Shown here: positions 23,266 through 34,947 of the stretch, piece after piece
Position numbering within the stretch: position 1 is the first letter of the stretch
Layout of the letters: the number at the start of each line of letters is the position of its first letter
Assembly (NCBI RefSeq): GCF_000801105.2
Contig: NW_026615362.1
Coordinates: 26,450 to 90,449, forward strand
DNA length: 64,000 nucleotides
DNA from: Raphanus sativus
Taxonomy: Eukaryota > Streptophyta > Magnoliopsida > Brassicales > Brassicaceae
Direction: 5' to 3'
The notes under the pieces: generated by a model
Told to the model about the DNA's origin: nothing
The model's input: only the letters and a program-made list of their open reading frames with translations
Databases searched by the model: none
Translations under genes and position numbers: made by a program

Positions 23266-24771
23266 CAAGACCCGAACCCGGCCGGCAAGGCCGCGGTCGA
23301 TGCCTCACGTCGCTCGGTCCACTGAATTAGTTCAACTATGATCCGCCCCTTTCTCCAGGGTCCTGTATCCCTACAATACATCACAATATATGGTCTCCAA
23401 GGGCGTGCCACACTTGGCCTCATATGCACCTCAAGAGACACCAACATAAACCACAAAGTAATCATATGTACATATTACCTTAGACTTGATCTTACTAGAT
23501 CTTGTGCTTCCTGTATCATGTCTGGCCATGCTCCTACATTGCACGCCTCTATCAAGTCTTATCATATACCTCCAGTATTGATAAGAACCAATCATGGGTC
23601 GCACCCATCATCCATTCCATGGAACTCCCATGAAAACAGTTTCTGCACTGCATCCACCTTCAAGGCTGTTCAAGCCTTTGGGAGTGGAGTCCGGCCTTCT
23701 CCATTCAATTCCAACCATTTGCGTGTGTTACCATGACGTAGAGGAAGCCTATGGTGTGTTCATCCATGATCAAACACCACCCAAGGGTCGTGCATCACTT
23801 ACCACTTCAATGCCCATGAAACTGCCTTTCTACACACATTTGCCTTCAAGGCTGCCCTTGGACTTGGAGAGTGAATCCGGTCGTCTCTCCTCTTCCCTGG
23901 CCATTTGGATGTGTAGTAAGGATGTAGAGGAAGCCTATGGCGTGGCAAACCATAATCAAAACACACCAGAGGGTCGTTCTCAACTCCCCTCTTGATTGCC
24001 ATCAAAACTGCCTCTTTGCTGCCTTCATCCCACTCTTGGGGTTGGATGTTGCCATCCGACTTTCTCTCAGTTTTCTCTGGTTTTTATTTGTGTTTCAGGA
24101 AGAATAATGAAGTCCTGGCGTGCCTGCAAAGGCACGGATTTGCCTGATATATATAGAAGAAGGGGTGGTTACTTCTTAACCATTGCATCCCTTCATTAAC
24201 ATTTCTGGCCATTGATTTAATCAATGGTCCAGATCACACCTGTTCGCCTAGGGCAGTTACCAGACGTCTCTGACAGCCCTAACTGCTCCTAGACATATCA
24301 CACACAAGACTAGGCTGGTTGCCAAAGCCCCTGGTTCAACCACAAGTGCCCACCGGCTCACCGGCACACCCGGGTGGTCCACATGGTCCGACCACTGTCC
24401 TTACCTGGCCCAACTGCCCAAGACTTGAACACTCAGTCTAGCTGAGTTGAGCTGATCCCCAGCTGACCCAGCTGAGTGAGCTAGTTCATCCAGCTCAGGG
24501 AGCTGACACACTCTTCAGTGAGCTACACTGAGCTGCACTACACTTCATCTAGCTGGTCGAGCTTGCTCACTGCATCGCCCAGCTGCCATACACTTTGTAA
24601 GCTCCTTTATACTTGTCTCCTTCTTGGTTTGGCTATATCTTAGCTTCCTGATGCCCTTAACCTTACTTCCAGTCCATGATACCCTTGTTTTTAGGTCACA
24701 TGACCTAACTAGTGCGTCTCCTTGCACCATGGTCGATCCTAATGATCATATCTAGGATCAGGGACATGACA
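23266..24771 (-). repeat. Element D 5' LTR with internal deletion
   Basis: Only 1506 bp. Just after GCTCGGTCCA (near 23321) it jumps to sequence matching 13311 of the other LTR, missing about 1.26 kb. The two LTRs also differ by a 24 bp indel near 13660/23672. It ends GGGACATGACA followed by the GGAAG duplication. Confidence 0.85.
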
Positions 24772-24776
24772 GGAAG

Positions 24777-25090
24777 CAATGTGGTCGGTTGGATTGGAGA
24801 TTGATTCTGAACCAAGGTTGAATGTGGAGATGATGGAACCGGCTTGGTTCTGGCCGAGTGATCTGAATTGGATTGGACCGGCTGAGTCTTGAACTTCAAT
24901 TGAACCGGCTTGGTCTTGTATCTTCAATTGGATCATCTCTTCAATCAGTAGCTGGTTCTGGCCGGTTTGTCCATCTTGATCTAGGATCTGTTGGACAGCC
25001 TTGGAGAACCCTTCCCTTATCGCCCTGGTTCCACTCCTAGTGGTCGGACCGCGCCTAATTATGGGAACCTCTACTTGGATGGCCTCATCA
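24777..25090 (-). repeat. Element A 5' LTR, outer piece
   Basis: Matches 5707-6020, the part of the 3' LTR that carries the end of the polyprotein. It ends CATCA, followed by the TACTG duplication. Confidence 0.92.
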
Positions 25091-25095
25091 TACTG

Positions 25096-26361
25096 GCAGC
25101 TGAATATCGATCAAGGGGAATGGTTGGGAGCAGTTGGAGGCAGTTTGGCCGAAAGGATGCAAAGGGAAACCGCTTGCGTCCGTTCGCCCAAACCTTGTAA
25201 CCGTTCGGTCCAACTGATTGTCGATGGCATTTCCTATAAATAGGAGACTCTGCCCATCGATTTCAACCACGAAAAAGACTAGGCAAACCTCTGCCAAAAT
25301 TACACCAGAATGAAAGAGAGAGAGATCGGCGGTGAGAAGTGATCCGAGTGGTGGTCCGGTGTGATTCAGGCGGTGGGAAGATTCAGGCAAGGCTATGGCA
25401 GGCGGGCAAAGTGATAAGGATAAGAGGAAGGAATCAGAGAAGGATGGAGGCGCAGAGGAACGCACGCCTAAGGTCAGTGATGCACTCCGGATGGTTATCG
25501 CCCAAGACCATGGGTTTATATGGTCTGGCCGATTGAACCATGATGTGTTGGTTGCATCCATTTCTTCTTTTCTCTTTGTCAATCTCTTTCCTACTATATT
25601 CTGATGTATTCTGAGGCTTTAAACCCGCGGACAGACCCCCAAGCCTTGGATTGGTCAGTGTAATCTCTCCATGGCCTTGGTTGGGTAGGTATGGTCCGAT
25701 CTCATGGTTCCCAAGGGAATTATTGGGGTTTGGCGATTGTAATCTCTTAGTTGGGATTTTTAATGAATTATCAAAGTGTTAGATTCAATTTATATCATTT
25801 TTTTGGAGATGGTTCAATGTGGCCGGTTGGCGGTTCATGTTCAAGGTCGATATGAATGAGGCCGGTTCTGAGGAATCCAATTGGACCATTCTCTTAGTTT
25901 AGATTTATCATGATTTATCATGGGTTTTATTTAGTTTTTGGCCGAGTATTTAGAGTGGTCAGGTTTGGGACTGAGATGTGATCTAGGGTCCGGAACCATG
26001 TGTTGTTAGTTCTGATGTTAGGATATCGGTTTATAAATGTATTCATGTGTTGTGGGTTTGGTTTCAGGAACAAGCAGTGATCGTGGTAAAGCCAAGGAGT
26101 CTTGAAGACCTGGCCGTGGATGGATGTGTGATGTGTGTCTAGTTTAGTTTGAACTTATGATAGCCTATTGTGCAACTTGTGTGATATGAATGATTTGTAT
26201 GGATCACATTGACTTATATATATGAAATGATCTTTTCTTTATGCTTCCGCTTTGTACTTATTGTTTATGAACCTCAAAACAAATGAAAATGACTTAGAAA
26301 CTATTGGACCTAAACCGGCTTAACTACACTTAGACATCTAGGTAAGTACTTGGACTGGTTG
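25096..26361 (+). repeat. Element B 5' LTR, piece 2 (TATA box to near the end)
   Basis: Continues B where A interrupted it and matches 35384-36648. TATAAATA is at 25235-25242. A short frame starts at 25395 (see the LTR small-ORF finding). It ends with GGTTG (26357-26361), the target duplication of H. Confidence 0.93.
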
Positions 26362-26796
26362 TGTGATAACCCGCCCTTAGGGGTAAAATGGTTGAGTTCG
26401 ACAAAGTCGGAGTTTGGAGCCAAGCTTTTGGGAATCAAAGGATGAGGAGGAATGTTGAGTTTTGATCATTTCAAACTCAACATGGTTCAGAGAAAATAGA
26501 AGATTGGTCGAGCATCAACTCAGTGGTCGAAACGCGGGCGACAACGATGGATCGAGAAGTTTCAAAGTATGAGAAGGTCAAGAATGGATCGTAAGTGAAG
26601 CATGAGTCGAAGTAAGCTGCTCTACCCTTATCAGAAGAATCTTAGATTGATCAGACGGACGTTTTGGAAGCATAACATTTTTGGAAGCACGACGGGATAG
26701 AAGCTCGACGTTTTTGAAGCATGACGTGACTTAGCCACTAAGTTTTCTCCGAAACTTCGTAAGAGCGGAATATTATTTCAGAGACATTATAAGTCG

Positions 26797-26868
26797 GAAG
26801 CAGGACGGGAAGCAAGCAGGACGGGAAGCAAGCATGACGGGAAGCAAGCACGACGGGAAAACCTGAAG
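26797..26868 (+). repeat. 16 bp minisatellite in solo LTR H
   Basis: About four copies of AAGCAAGCAGGACGGG, with G, T or C variation at one site, upstream of the TATA box. A related spread-out motif, AGCACGAGGTG, recurs three times at 27140-27360. Confidence 0.8.
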
Positions 26869-27433
26869 TTGGCCGAAAACCCTAAATTCGGTATTGCGGA
26901 ATTTTTCGAGGAAGCCGGAGGCTCGGGAGATATTTTTCTTCAAGTTAAGAATTTCTATGGAGTTTATTAGTAATATTCAGAGCATCAGAACGGGAGCGGA
27001 AAAATATTCAAGATTGATCGCGGGTCGAAAATTCACCGGAAGGACCGAAACCGCACAAATGAACCGAGAAGCTCGAGGTGTCTCAATTCAAGGGATCAGG
27101 ACGTGGTGTCAATCATCTGATGACCTATCTGTCTACACAAGCACGAGGTGTCGCCGTGCATGGGAGCAGCACATGCGGCTTGACACACAGAAGCACGAGG
27201 TGCCGCGCAACCTGCGATCGAAGCATGCAGATCGACATGTGTGCGCTGTGGTGTCAAAATGGATGAGTTCAGAACGTGGATCAGACATGTGGAAGGTGTG
27301 GTGTCACCCTGAAGGACACTCTGGCCATGCCATCAGACATGTGGAGCACGAGGTGCCGCGACGCATGCGTCCGGAGGCATGCGAAGCGACACACGCGCTG
27401 CCACCAACTTCGATCCGATTCGCTGATGTATCC

Positions 27434-27441
27434 TATATATA
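27434..27441 (+). promoter_or_regulatory. TATA box of solo LTR H
   Basis: TATATATA followed about 30-40 bp later by CATTTCATTCATC, a plausible plant start-site context. This sets the plus orientation of H. Confidence 0.6.
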
Positions 27442-29694
27442 GGCAACGACCCCTGCCCATTTCATTCATCAGTCACACACCAAAATCACTCCAAAACGTG
27501 GCTAGAGAGAGAGAGAGAGAGAAAGTAGAAAAAAGAAGCAAGAGGTTCCGATCTTTTTTGAGCGTTTTAGAGAGTTTTCGAGATCAGTTTCTCTACTGAT
27601 TTCGAGTGAGTGCTTAGGGAAGGCTCTGTCCAAATCAATTCGTCCAAGCAAGTCATATTCTCTGGTGATCAAGTGGAGGTGCTGTCCAAGGTCAGTTCAG
27701 ATCCATGGGTTCAGTTCAGTCGAAGATTTGAAGATCGATACTCTGCCGAAAGTCCGAACAAATCGTCCAGCAGCTAGGGGAGGTTCTGCTCGAGTTAAGT
27801 TTTGTCCAGACCAGTATCAGGGGAGGTTCTGTCCAAGTCAAGATCAGTCCAGTCCAGTCCATTCAAGATGTCTAGGTTGGGTTTTGGCTAGGTCCTCTCC
27901 GATCAACCAGCTGCTTATCGGCAAAGAACACTGTGAGTTGGTTTGTTTGAATTCCACTTGGAATTTAGGGTATTTTTATTTATTGATTGAGTTCCACTTG
28001 GATCTTAGGTTAGTCGAGTCTGCATATAGATTATATATTAGATTATATCACGCTATTGCATGGTAGAGTCCTTAGGGTTTTATTATTGAATTGGACTCGG
28101 CTTAGCACGGGCTAAGCTGAGATGAAAGGAATTAAGACTGAGTTAATAACCTGACTAGGACTAGGACTAGGGTGCATCATGTTTTCTATTCTTGCTTGGT
28201 TATTTGGTTAAGTGCAGGTTCCCGTTATCTTTAAAGATAGTTTCATAGCAGGAGGCTTAACTATCTGGGTAACGGTTTGATAGAGTTGATTGCTTGATAG
28301 ATTAATTAAATGCTTGCTTGTTTATTGAATCTTGTTGATTGAGGTTAGTCAGCTCTTGGTAAGGGAGTGACTAACCGGTTGAGTCGTTTATTGTTAATAT
28401 TGTTGTTTAGTATTTTAGATGACGGTATTAGTAGTCTTAGGCCATATAGGCCGGATTACTGGTACTAGTTGTTAGTTGTAGAGTCTAGAGTCTAGGATAG
28501 TGTTTTGTGTGTGTTGCCGACAGTATGTGCGTAACCCGCACATACTAGGCTTGTTTAGGGTTGATTAGTGTTTCCTCGCTGCCTCGTATTTAGCGGGTTT
28601 AAGGAAACCCCTTATTCGCTGGATCAGGATGACTCAGAGAGACGGGATCATGGCCTATGGCTGAGTGATTACACGACGGTGTAATGTGACAGTGACCCGA
28701 AGGACTGTGGGCTGTCGAGCGGTGACCCGAATGACTGTGGGCCGCGGTCGGTTGAAAGTTCCTCTCTTCTGGCCTTTGTGGTAGGAAGTTAGGATGTTGC
28801 CGATTTTGGGGATGAACACGAAATCACCATTTCCCGGGTTAGAGTGTTTTGTTTTGTTAGTCTGTTTGGTTGTTGACTTGTTTTTCATGCAGGGTCCTGT
28901 TACTCGAAGTTAGGCAATGGCAGGAGGCCATGTCTAACTCAGTAACAGTTTGTGTAGCCTTAGTTCAGATTTCTTGCTTAGGCTATATTGATTGTTATTT
29001 TGGGTTGTCTGGGTTAGTTTTAGGTTGGGGTAGAGGTAGCCAGCTCACTGAGTAACATTAGGTTACTCATCCATCTCCGTTGTCCTTTTTGCAGGTTTCT
29101 TTAGTAGGACGATCGGATAGCTTGGTGCTGGACGTTAGGACCGCCGGTGTAGATTTTCATGCCTTTTGTAAACGGTACCTTGTGAATTTTGTTTAGTTGA
29201 CTCGATTTGGCATTAGGCCGGGCGCCAGTCTTGAATTATTTTGCTGTATGAATATTTCTTTAAATCAATAAAGCAATTGTTTTATATGCGCTTCATGAGT
29301 ACTCTGATATTTGACTAGTCCGGTCTAACACAACGTTAGGTCGTTGTACGGGTTGGAAAGCCTTAGGCCTCGATCTAACGGAAACCGTTAATTCTAGATA
29401 CGGGTTGCAAAGCCTTATGTCTTGAGTTAGCGGGACGAGTTAGTGGATGAACTGGTCTAAGTCGTGGAGTAAATTTTGTGACTCTGACCGGATCGTCCCT
29501 AGCTCGTCACGTAGCGCTTCCGGACCATGGTGTTGGGTTGGACGGTCAGTCATGTTCTTGTTTGATTGTTGGCTGGCCGGTTGGCCTTTCATCTCTAACC
29601 CTTGGCGTTGGTCGCTCCGTCGGTCATGTTCTTGTTTGATTGTTGGCCGGTGGTTCGACCTATGTCTAGGACGGTTCGTGGGTGTTACAGGTTG

Positions 29695-29723
29695 GATCAT
29701 GGGATCCAGGTTCGGGTCTTACA
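29695..29723 (+). repeat. Element B 5' LTR, last piece
   Basis: Last 29 bp of the LTR after H, ending TCTTACA, followed by the PBS. Confidence 0.9.
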
Positions 29724-29726
29724 AGT

Positions 29727-29738
29727 TGTTATCAGAGC
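29727..29738 (+). other. Element B primer-binding site
   Basis: TGTTATCAGAGC, one mismatch from the TGGTATCAGAGC of A, C, E and F. The mismatch probably arose after insertion. Confidence 0.85.
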
Positions 29739-29879
29739 ATGCTTGATTCTAGGCTGTTAGGGTTAGGGCAGGTCATCACACATCCGGCTGGGTCTCTTGA
29801 CATGTTTGGTTAATGTTTATGCTGTTTATTTTTGATGTTGTTTGAGGTTTAAAGGTTTCTGTCAAGACTAACATTTGGT

Positions 29880-31421
29880 TTGTGTTTGGTTTTGATGTGT
29901 CCTAAGGGAACTAAGAAGCGGTCTCGGAAGGCTAAGGATGGGGCTGGGGCGTATGGGGCTGGAGATGCATCAGCACCTAACCCAAGTGTGGTGCTGACGG
30001 TTCCACCTATGGGTCGGACCGGAGATGCTGTCCTGACTGAAACCCAAGTTAACCAAACTGAGGTTCAGCTGGACGGTGTGGATGGACAGCTGAATGAGAC
30101 CGGAAGGCAGCTTGAGGGAGCTGGAAGCCAGCTAGGTGCAGCTAGTGGGCAGCACCAGGATGAACCGGATGGAGAGGCTGAGTCTTCAGAGATTGGTCAC
30201 CGAGCTGATCCAAACATCATGGCTGATGGGAGGACTGGTCCGGGTGATCAGGCGGCTGAGCCTTCCATGCAAGAGATACTGGCTGCCATTAGGCTAATGG
30301 GTAGTCAGATTGTAGCCATGACTCAGGTACTCACCCTAGTGGTAAACTCATCCGTTGGTCAAGCCACACAAGCTCAAGTGCGAGCTGGTGGAAGTGGTGG
30401 AGCTGGTGGACGAGTGTTACCAGTAGCTGAAGTGATTGAGCTGGATCCACCATCTGGATCAGCTAAGAAAGTGGACTACCTGAAGGTCCTGGAGCACATA
30501 ACTCGCCTAGGGACAAAGCACTTTGCTGGAAGTGTTGATCCCATGGAGGCAGATGAGTGGAGAGACCGGTTGGTTAGAAACTTCAAATCAACCCGGTGCC
30601 CTGAGGAGTACCAAAGAGACATTGCAGTTCACTTCCTGGAAGGTGATGCACACAACTGGTGGATAGCTTTGGACAAACGTACCAATGGTTCCATTGAGCG
30701 CTTTGCTGACTTTGAAGTGGAGTTCAACCACAAGTACTTTCCAGCTGAGGCATGGGACCGTTTGGAGGCTAACTTCTTGGACTTGGTTCAAGGGCGTAGG
30801 GCAGTCAGAGAGTATGAAGAAGAGTTCAACAGGCTCAGGCGCTTTGTGTGAAGGGAGTTAGAGGATGAGGCAGTACAGGTCCGAAGGTTCATCCGCGGCC
30901 TTAGGCCTGAAATCAAGACCTACTGCTCAGTCCGGACCTTCTCCAATGTGACTGAACTGGTTGAGAGGATGGCTATGCTGGAGACTAACCTTGCTGAGGA
31001 GGCTAAGCACAAGGTGAAAAGTGTGGTGGTGGCTCCGGGGCAAAGTGGTGACCAGAAGAGAAAAAGAGACCAGGCTGAAGAGGGTAAAACCTCAAGTGGT
31101 AAGCCTGTGTGCTCTAAGTGTGGTAGAAACCACTATGGGGAGTGCTGGAGAGCCATGGGCGCTTGCACTCGTTGTGGTAAGATGGGACACTTTGCTCGAG
31201 AGTGCCCAAATGTGGGAGGTGACCGGACTTGCCATACTTGTGGTCTTAAGGGTCATCTCAAGAAGGACTGTCCAAGACAAGCTGATGGACAAAACAAGAA
31301 CAGGAGTGGGGGTAGCAGGCCGGACCAGAACCGGGGTCAGACCTCAACTCCAAGGGTTTATGAGCTGTCCAAAGATGTGGAAGAGGCAGGGCCATTCAAA
31401 GCAATCACTGGTAAACTCTAA
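29880..31421 (+). pseudogene. Element B gag, broken by a stop
   Basis: Tekay-type capsid protein. The frame opens near 29880 (an ATG lies at 29895 in MCPKGTKK) and runs to 31421 with one in-frame TGA at 30849-30851. The N-terminus has spaced QL pairs about every seven residues (QLDG, QLNE, QLEG, QLGA), then an acidic linker, then the gag core (HNWWIALDKRTNG...EREYEEEFNRL-like). Three zinc knuckles follow (about 31110-31280): an odd first one, CSKCGRNHYGEC, and two standard CX2CX4HX4C. It overlaps nothing and is followed 26 bp later by the pol frame. The stop probably arose after insertion, given the 1.5% LTR divergence. Confidence 0.88.
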
Positions 31422-31447
31422 AACTCATTTCTTTTTATTTTAGAACT

Positions 31448-34400
31448 ATGCATGGTACGGAACCTAGAATGGTTAGGAACTTAGATGGGGTCTTTGTAGG
31501 GACCTTATGTATTGGTGGTGTGGAAACACATGTCCTGTTTGATACTGGAGCTTCACATAGTTTTGTGAGTCCAGAGATGATTGGGAAAGGATTGTTTTGT
31601 ATTGGTTCAGAGGATGATCCTGGGGTTGTGGTTGCGGCCGGAGGCCAAAGGATGCAATCACAAGGCCTAGTAAGGGATATCCCAGTTATGATACAAGGGA
31701 GGGCATTGCCTGTGGATCTTGTAGTGGTTAGCCTTAAGAATCATGAAGTGATCTTAGGGATGGATTGGCTTGGAAAGAATCGGGCTACCTTAGATTGTCA
31801 CCGAGGAAGGGTGCAGTTTGAGAGTGGGTGTGGACCCCCGATCAGATTCCAAGGAATCCGACCAACCTCGGGTATCTTAGTGGTCTCAGCGGTCCAAGTG
31901 GAAAGTATGCTGAGGACTGGTTTTGAGGCCTGGTCGGCGACCATTAGCACTAAGGAGGTTGTAGGGGGTGGTAGCCCGGACGGGATTCGGTTGGTTCAAG
32001 AGTTTAGTGATGTATTTCGGGCGCTTCAGGGTGTGCCTCCTGATAGGGCTGACCCGTTCATGATCGAACTTGAACCGGGAACGGTCCCAATGTCCAAAAG
32101 TCCGTACCGGATGGCACCAGCTGAGATGGCTGAGTTAAAGAAACAACTTGAGGAGTTGTTGGATAAGGGGTTTATACGCCCAAGTGTGTCTCCATGGGGA
32201 GCACCAGTCCTCTTTGTCAAGAAGAAGGAGGGGAGTTTCAGATTGTGTATTGACTACAGAGGGCTGAACAGGGTTACTATCAAGAATAAGTACCCCTTGC
32301 CCAGGATTGATGAGTTGCTAGATCAATTGAGAGGAGCCAAGTGGTTTTCTAAAATTGATTTGGCATCAGGCTATCATCAAATCCCTATTGCACCGGATGA
32401 TGTGCAAAAGACAGCATTCAGGACAAGGTATGGCCACTATGAGTTTGTGGTCATGACATTTGGACTGACCAATGCCCCAACAGCCTTCATGAAGATGATG
32501 AATGGCATCTTCCGAGATTCCTTAGATGAATTTGTAATCATCTTCATTGATGATATTCTAGTATACTCTAAGATTGAGGAGGACCATGAGAAGCATCTCA
32601 GGTTGGTGCTGGAACGGCTAAGGGAGCATCAACTCTTTGCTAAGTTGAGCAAGTGCAGTTTCTGGCAGAAGAGTATTGGATTCCTAGGCCATGTTGTGTC
32701 TGAGGAAGGAGTTTCTGTTGACCAGGAGAATGTCAAGTGTATACAAGAGTGGCCAAGACCAAAGAATGCAACTGAAGTTAGAAGCTTCTTGGGTTTGGCC
32801 GGATACTACAGGAAGTATATCAAGGGGTTTGCAAGTGTGGCACAACCTATGACACAGCTGACCGGAAAAGATGTGAAGTTCACATGGTATGATGCATGTG
32901 ATAAGAGCTTTCAGGCCTTAAAGACCATGTTGACCAGTGCACCAGTATTAGTGTTGCCTGAGGCCGACCAACCATATGTGGTTTACACAGATGCATCCAT
33001 CACTGGATTAGGCTGTGTTCTCACACAACATGGGAAGGTCATTGCTTATGCCTCAAGGCAACTGAGGAAGCATGAGGGCAATTACCCAACCCATGACCTG
33101 GAGATGGCTGCAGTGGTATTTGCCCTGAAGATATGGGATCCTACCTCTATGGTGCTAAGGTGCAGATCCTAACCGACCACAAAAGCCTCAAGTACATTCT
33201 TACACAGCCTGAGTTAAACTTGAGGCAGAGAAGGTGGATGGAGTTTGTGGCGGATTATGATCTGGATATTGCTTACCATCCGGGCAAGGCAAATCTGGTG
33301 GCAGATGCTTTGAGCCGGAGGAGAGCTGAAGTGTCAGCAGAGAGAGAAGCTGATGTATTGGAGGAGATGGTCAGGTCCTTGAATCTAAACACCTTAGTCA
33401 GTGAGGATGAACCTCTAGGACTGGAGGCTGTGGATCAGGCTGATCTCCTGAGTAGGATCAGACAAGCACAATGCTTGGATGAGAATTTGCAAAAGGTTGC
33501 AAAGAATGATAAGACAGAGTACCAGACGGCCAGCAATGGTACCATTCTGGTACATGGGCGTGTGAGTGTTCCGAGTGACCGGGGACTAAAGGAAGAGATT
33601 ATGAGACAAGCTCATAAGTCTAAGTTCTCAGTACACCCGGGGCTGAACAAGATGTATAGGGACATGAAGAGGTATTACCATTGGGTGAGGATGAAAGCAG
33701 ATGTGGCCGAGTGGGTGGCTAAGTGTCCAACTTGCCAACTAGTCAAGGCTGAGCATCAGGTACCCAGTGGCTTACTTCAGAACCTCCCTATACCTGAATG
33801 GAAGTGGGATCACATCACAATGGATTTTGTGACTGGGTTCCCAACGACCAGGAGCAAGAAGGATGCCGTTTGGGTGATTGTGGATCGTCTGACCAAGTCT
33901 GCACACTTCTTGCCAATCAAGAAGGGTGATGGGGTGGATGAGATAGTGAAGATCTACATAGATGACATTGTGAGGCTGCATGGAGTGCCGGCCAGTATAG
34001 TCTCTGACAGAGACCCAAGGTTCACCTCTTACTTCTGGAGGGTTTTCCAAAAAGCCTTAGGAACTAGAGTGAACATGAGCACATCCTACCATCCCCAAAC
34101 GGATGGGCAATCAGAAAGGACCATCCAGACTCTAGAAGACATGCTCAGGGCGTGTGTACTAGACTGGGGTAACTCATGGGAGAAGAATTTGCCACTGGTG
34201 GAGTTTGCATACAACAACAGCTTTCACACCAGTATAGGCATGTCTCCCTATGAGGCATTGTATGGGCGGCCTTGCAGGACACCCTTATGCTGGACCCAAG
34301 TGGGGGAGCGCAGCATAATAGGTCCTGAGATTGTGGAGGAAACAACTGAGAAGATCAAGTTGGTCAAGGAGAAGATGAAGGAGGCACAAGACCGCCAGAA

Positions 34401-34947
34401 GAGTTATGCTGATAAGAAAAGAAAACATCTTGAGTTTGAGGTTGGTGACCTAATCTATCTCAAGATGATTACCTTCAAGGGAAGGGCCAGAGTTTCTGGA
34501 AGGAAGAAACTGGACCCTAGGTTCCTAGGTCCGTTCAGGATACTTGAGAGAGTTGGGGCAGTGGCTTACAAGTTGGATTTGCCATCTGAAATGGATGCTT
34601 ATCATAATGTTTTCCATGTGTCTCGACTAAGGAAGTGTCTGACCGACCAGGACATTGTATTGCCTGAGATTCCAAAAGATCTTGGTAAGAACCTGACCTT
34701 AGAGACAAGGCCGGTTCGGATCATAGATAGAATGGAAAAGGCAATGAGAAGGAAGACAGTTCCTATGCTTAAGATAGTATGGGAATTCAATGGCAAGGAC
34801 ATTATGACTTGGGAAACCGAGGCAAGGATGAAGGCCGAGTATCCTGAGTGGTATAGTCAGTATGTGGATGGTGAACCATCAAGTATGAACTCTGGGACGA
34901 GTTCCTTCCAAGTGGGGGAGACTTGTCATGTCCCAAGTTCTAGATAG
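31448..34947 (+). pseudogene. Element B pol (protease to chromodomain), one frameshift
   Basis: A protease with DTGASHS at the start, RT with FIDD, RNase H, integrase and a C-terminal chromodomain are all recognisable. The frame is broken near 33136-33140 inside RNase H by a one-base deletion (TATGGGATCC here, TATGGAGATC in C); the two parts are open as 31448-33172 and 33133-34947. In RT the usual [10 protein letters not shown] reads [10 protein letters not shown]. The second part ends inside the 3' LTR, as in C. It resembles the C product closely throughout, so the two are sister families. Confidence 0.92.
34910..34923 (+). other. Element B polypurine tract
   Basis: AAGTGGGGGAGACT directly before TGTCATGTCCC; identical in C and F. 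Confidence 0.9.

Larger units (their letters stand above)
11992..24771 (-). mobile_element. Element D: non-autonomous Tekay-like element, interrupted by E
   Basis: Minus-strand element with TGTAAGACCC and GGGACATGACA outer ends and a perfect GGAAG duplication. It has a 3' LTR at 11992-14733, a 5' LTR at about 23266-24771, and only about 2.3 kb of internal sequence once E is removed. That internal sequence holds scraps of gag, protease and RT but no RNase H or integrase. The 5' LTR lacks about 1.26 kb present in the 3' LTR. It is the same family as F, with the same internal deletion, so it must have been mobilised by enzymes from a relative. Confidence 0.9.
4830..25090 (-). mobile_element. Element A: intact young CRM-type centromeric retrotransposon
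   Basis: Minus-strand element with 3' LTR at 4830-6020 (1191 bp), internal region 6021-11114, and a 5' LTR split into 11115-11991 and 24777-25090 (1191 bp in total) by element D. Target duplication TACTG lies at 4825-4829 and 25091-25095. By eye the two LTRs differ at about four positions (near 5037, 5537, 5634 and 5847), so insertion was recent. PBS, PPT and one uninterrupted gag-pol frame are all present. The CRM clade is inferred from the gag and protease style, the pol frame running into the 3' LTR, and a CR-like motif at the C-terminus. CRM elements are known to favour centromeric chromatin. Confidence 0.9.
26362..29689 (+). mobile_element. Solo LTR H (3.3 kb)
   Basis: Starts TGTGATAACCCGCCC, ends GGGTGTTACA, and is flanked by GGTTG on both sides (26357-26361 and 29690-29694). 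No PBS, PPT, gag or pol is present, so this is a single LTR left by recombination between two LTRs. It has TATATATA at 27434-27441, an AATAAA signal at 29267-29272, and several short tandem repeats. At 3328 bp it is the largest uninterrupted LTR in the window. The internal region is gone, so clade is uncertain. Confidence 0.9.

Noticed and set aside
31411..31443. Possible intron between gag and pol in B (GTAAAC...TTTTAG) and in C (42711-42755)
   Set aside because: Only 33 and 45 bp, too short for a plant intron; splicing does not join gag to the pol frame in B; Tekay elements normally use one frame.
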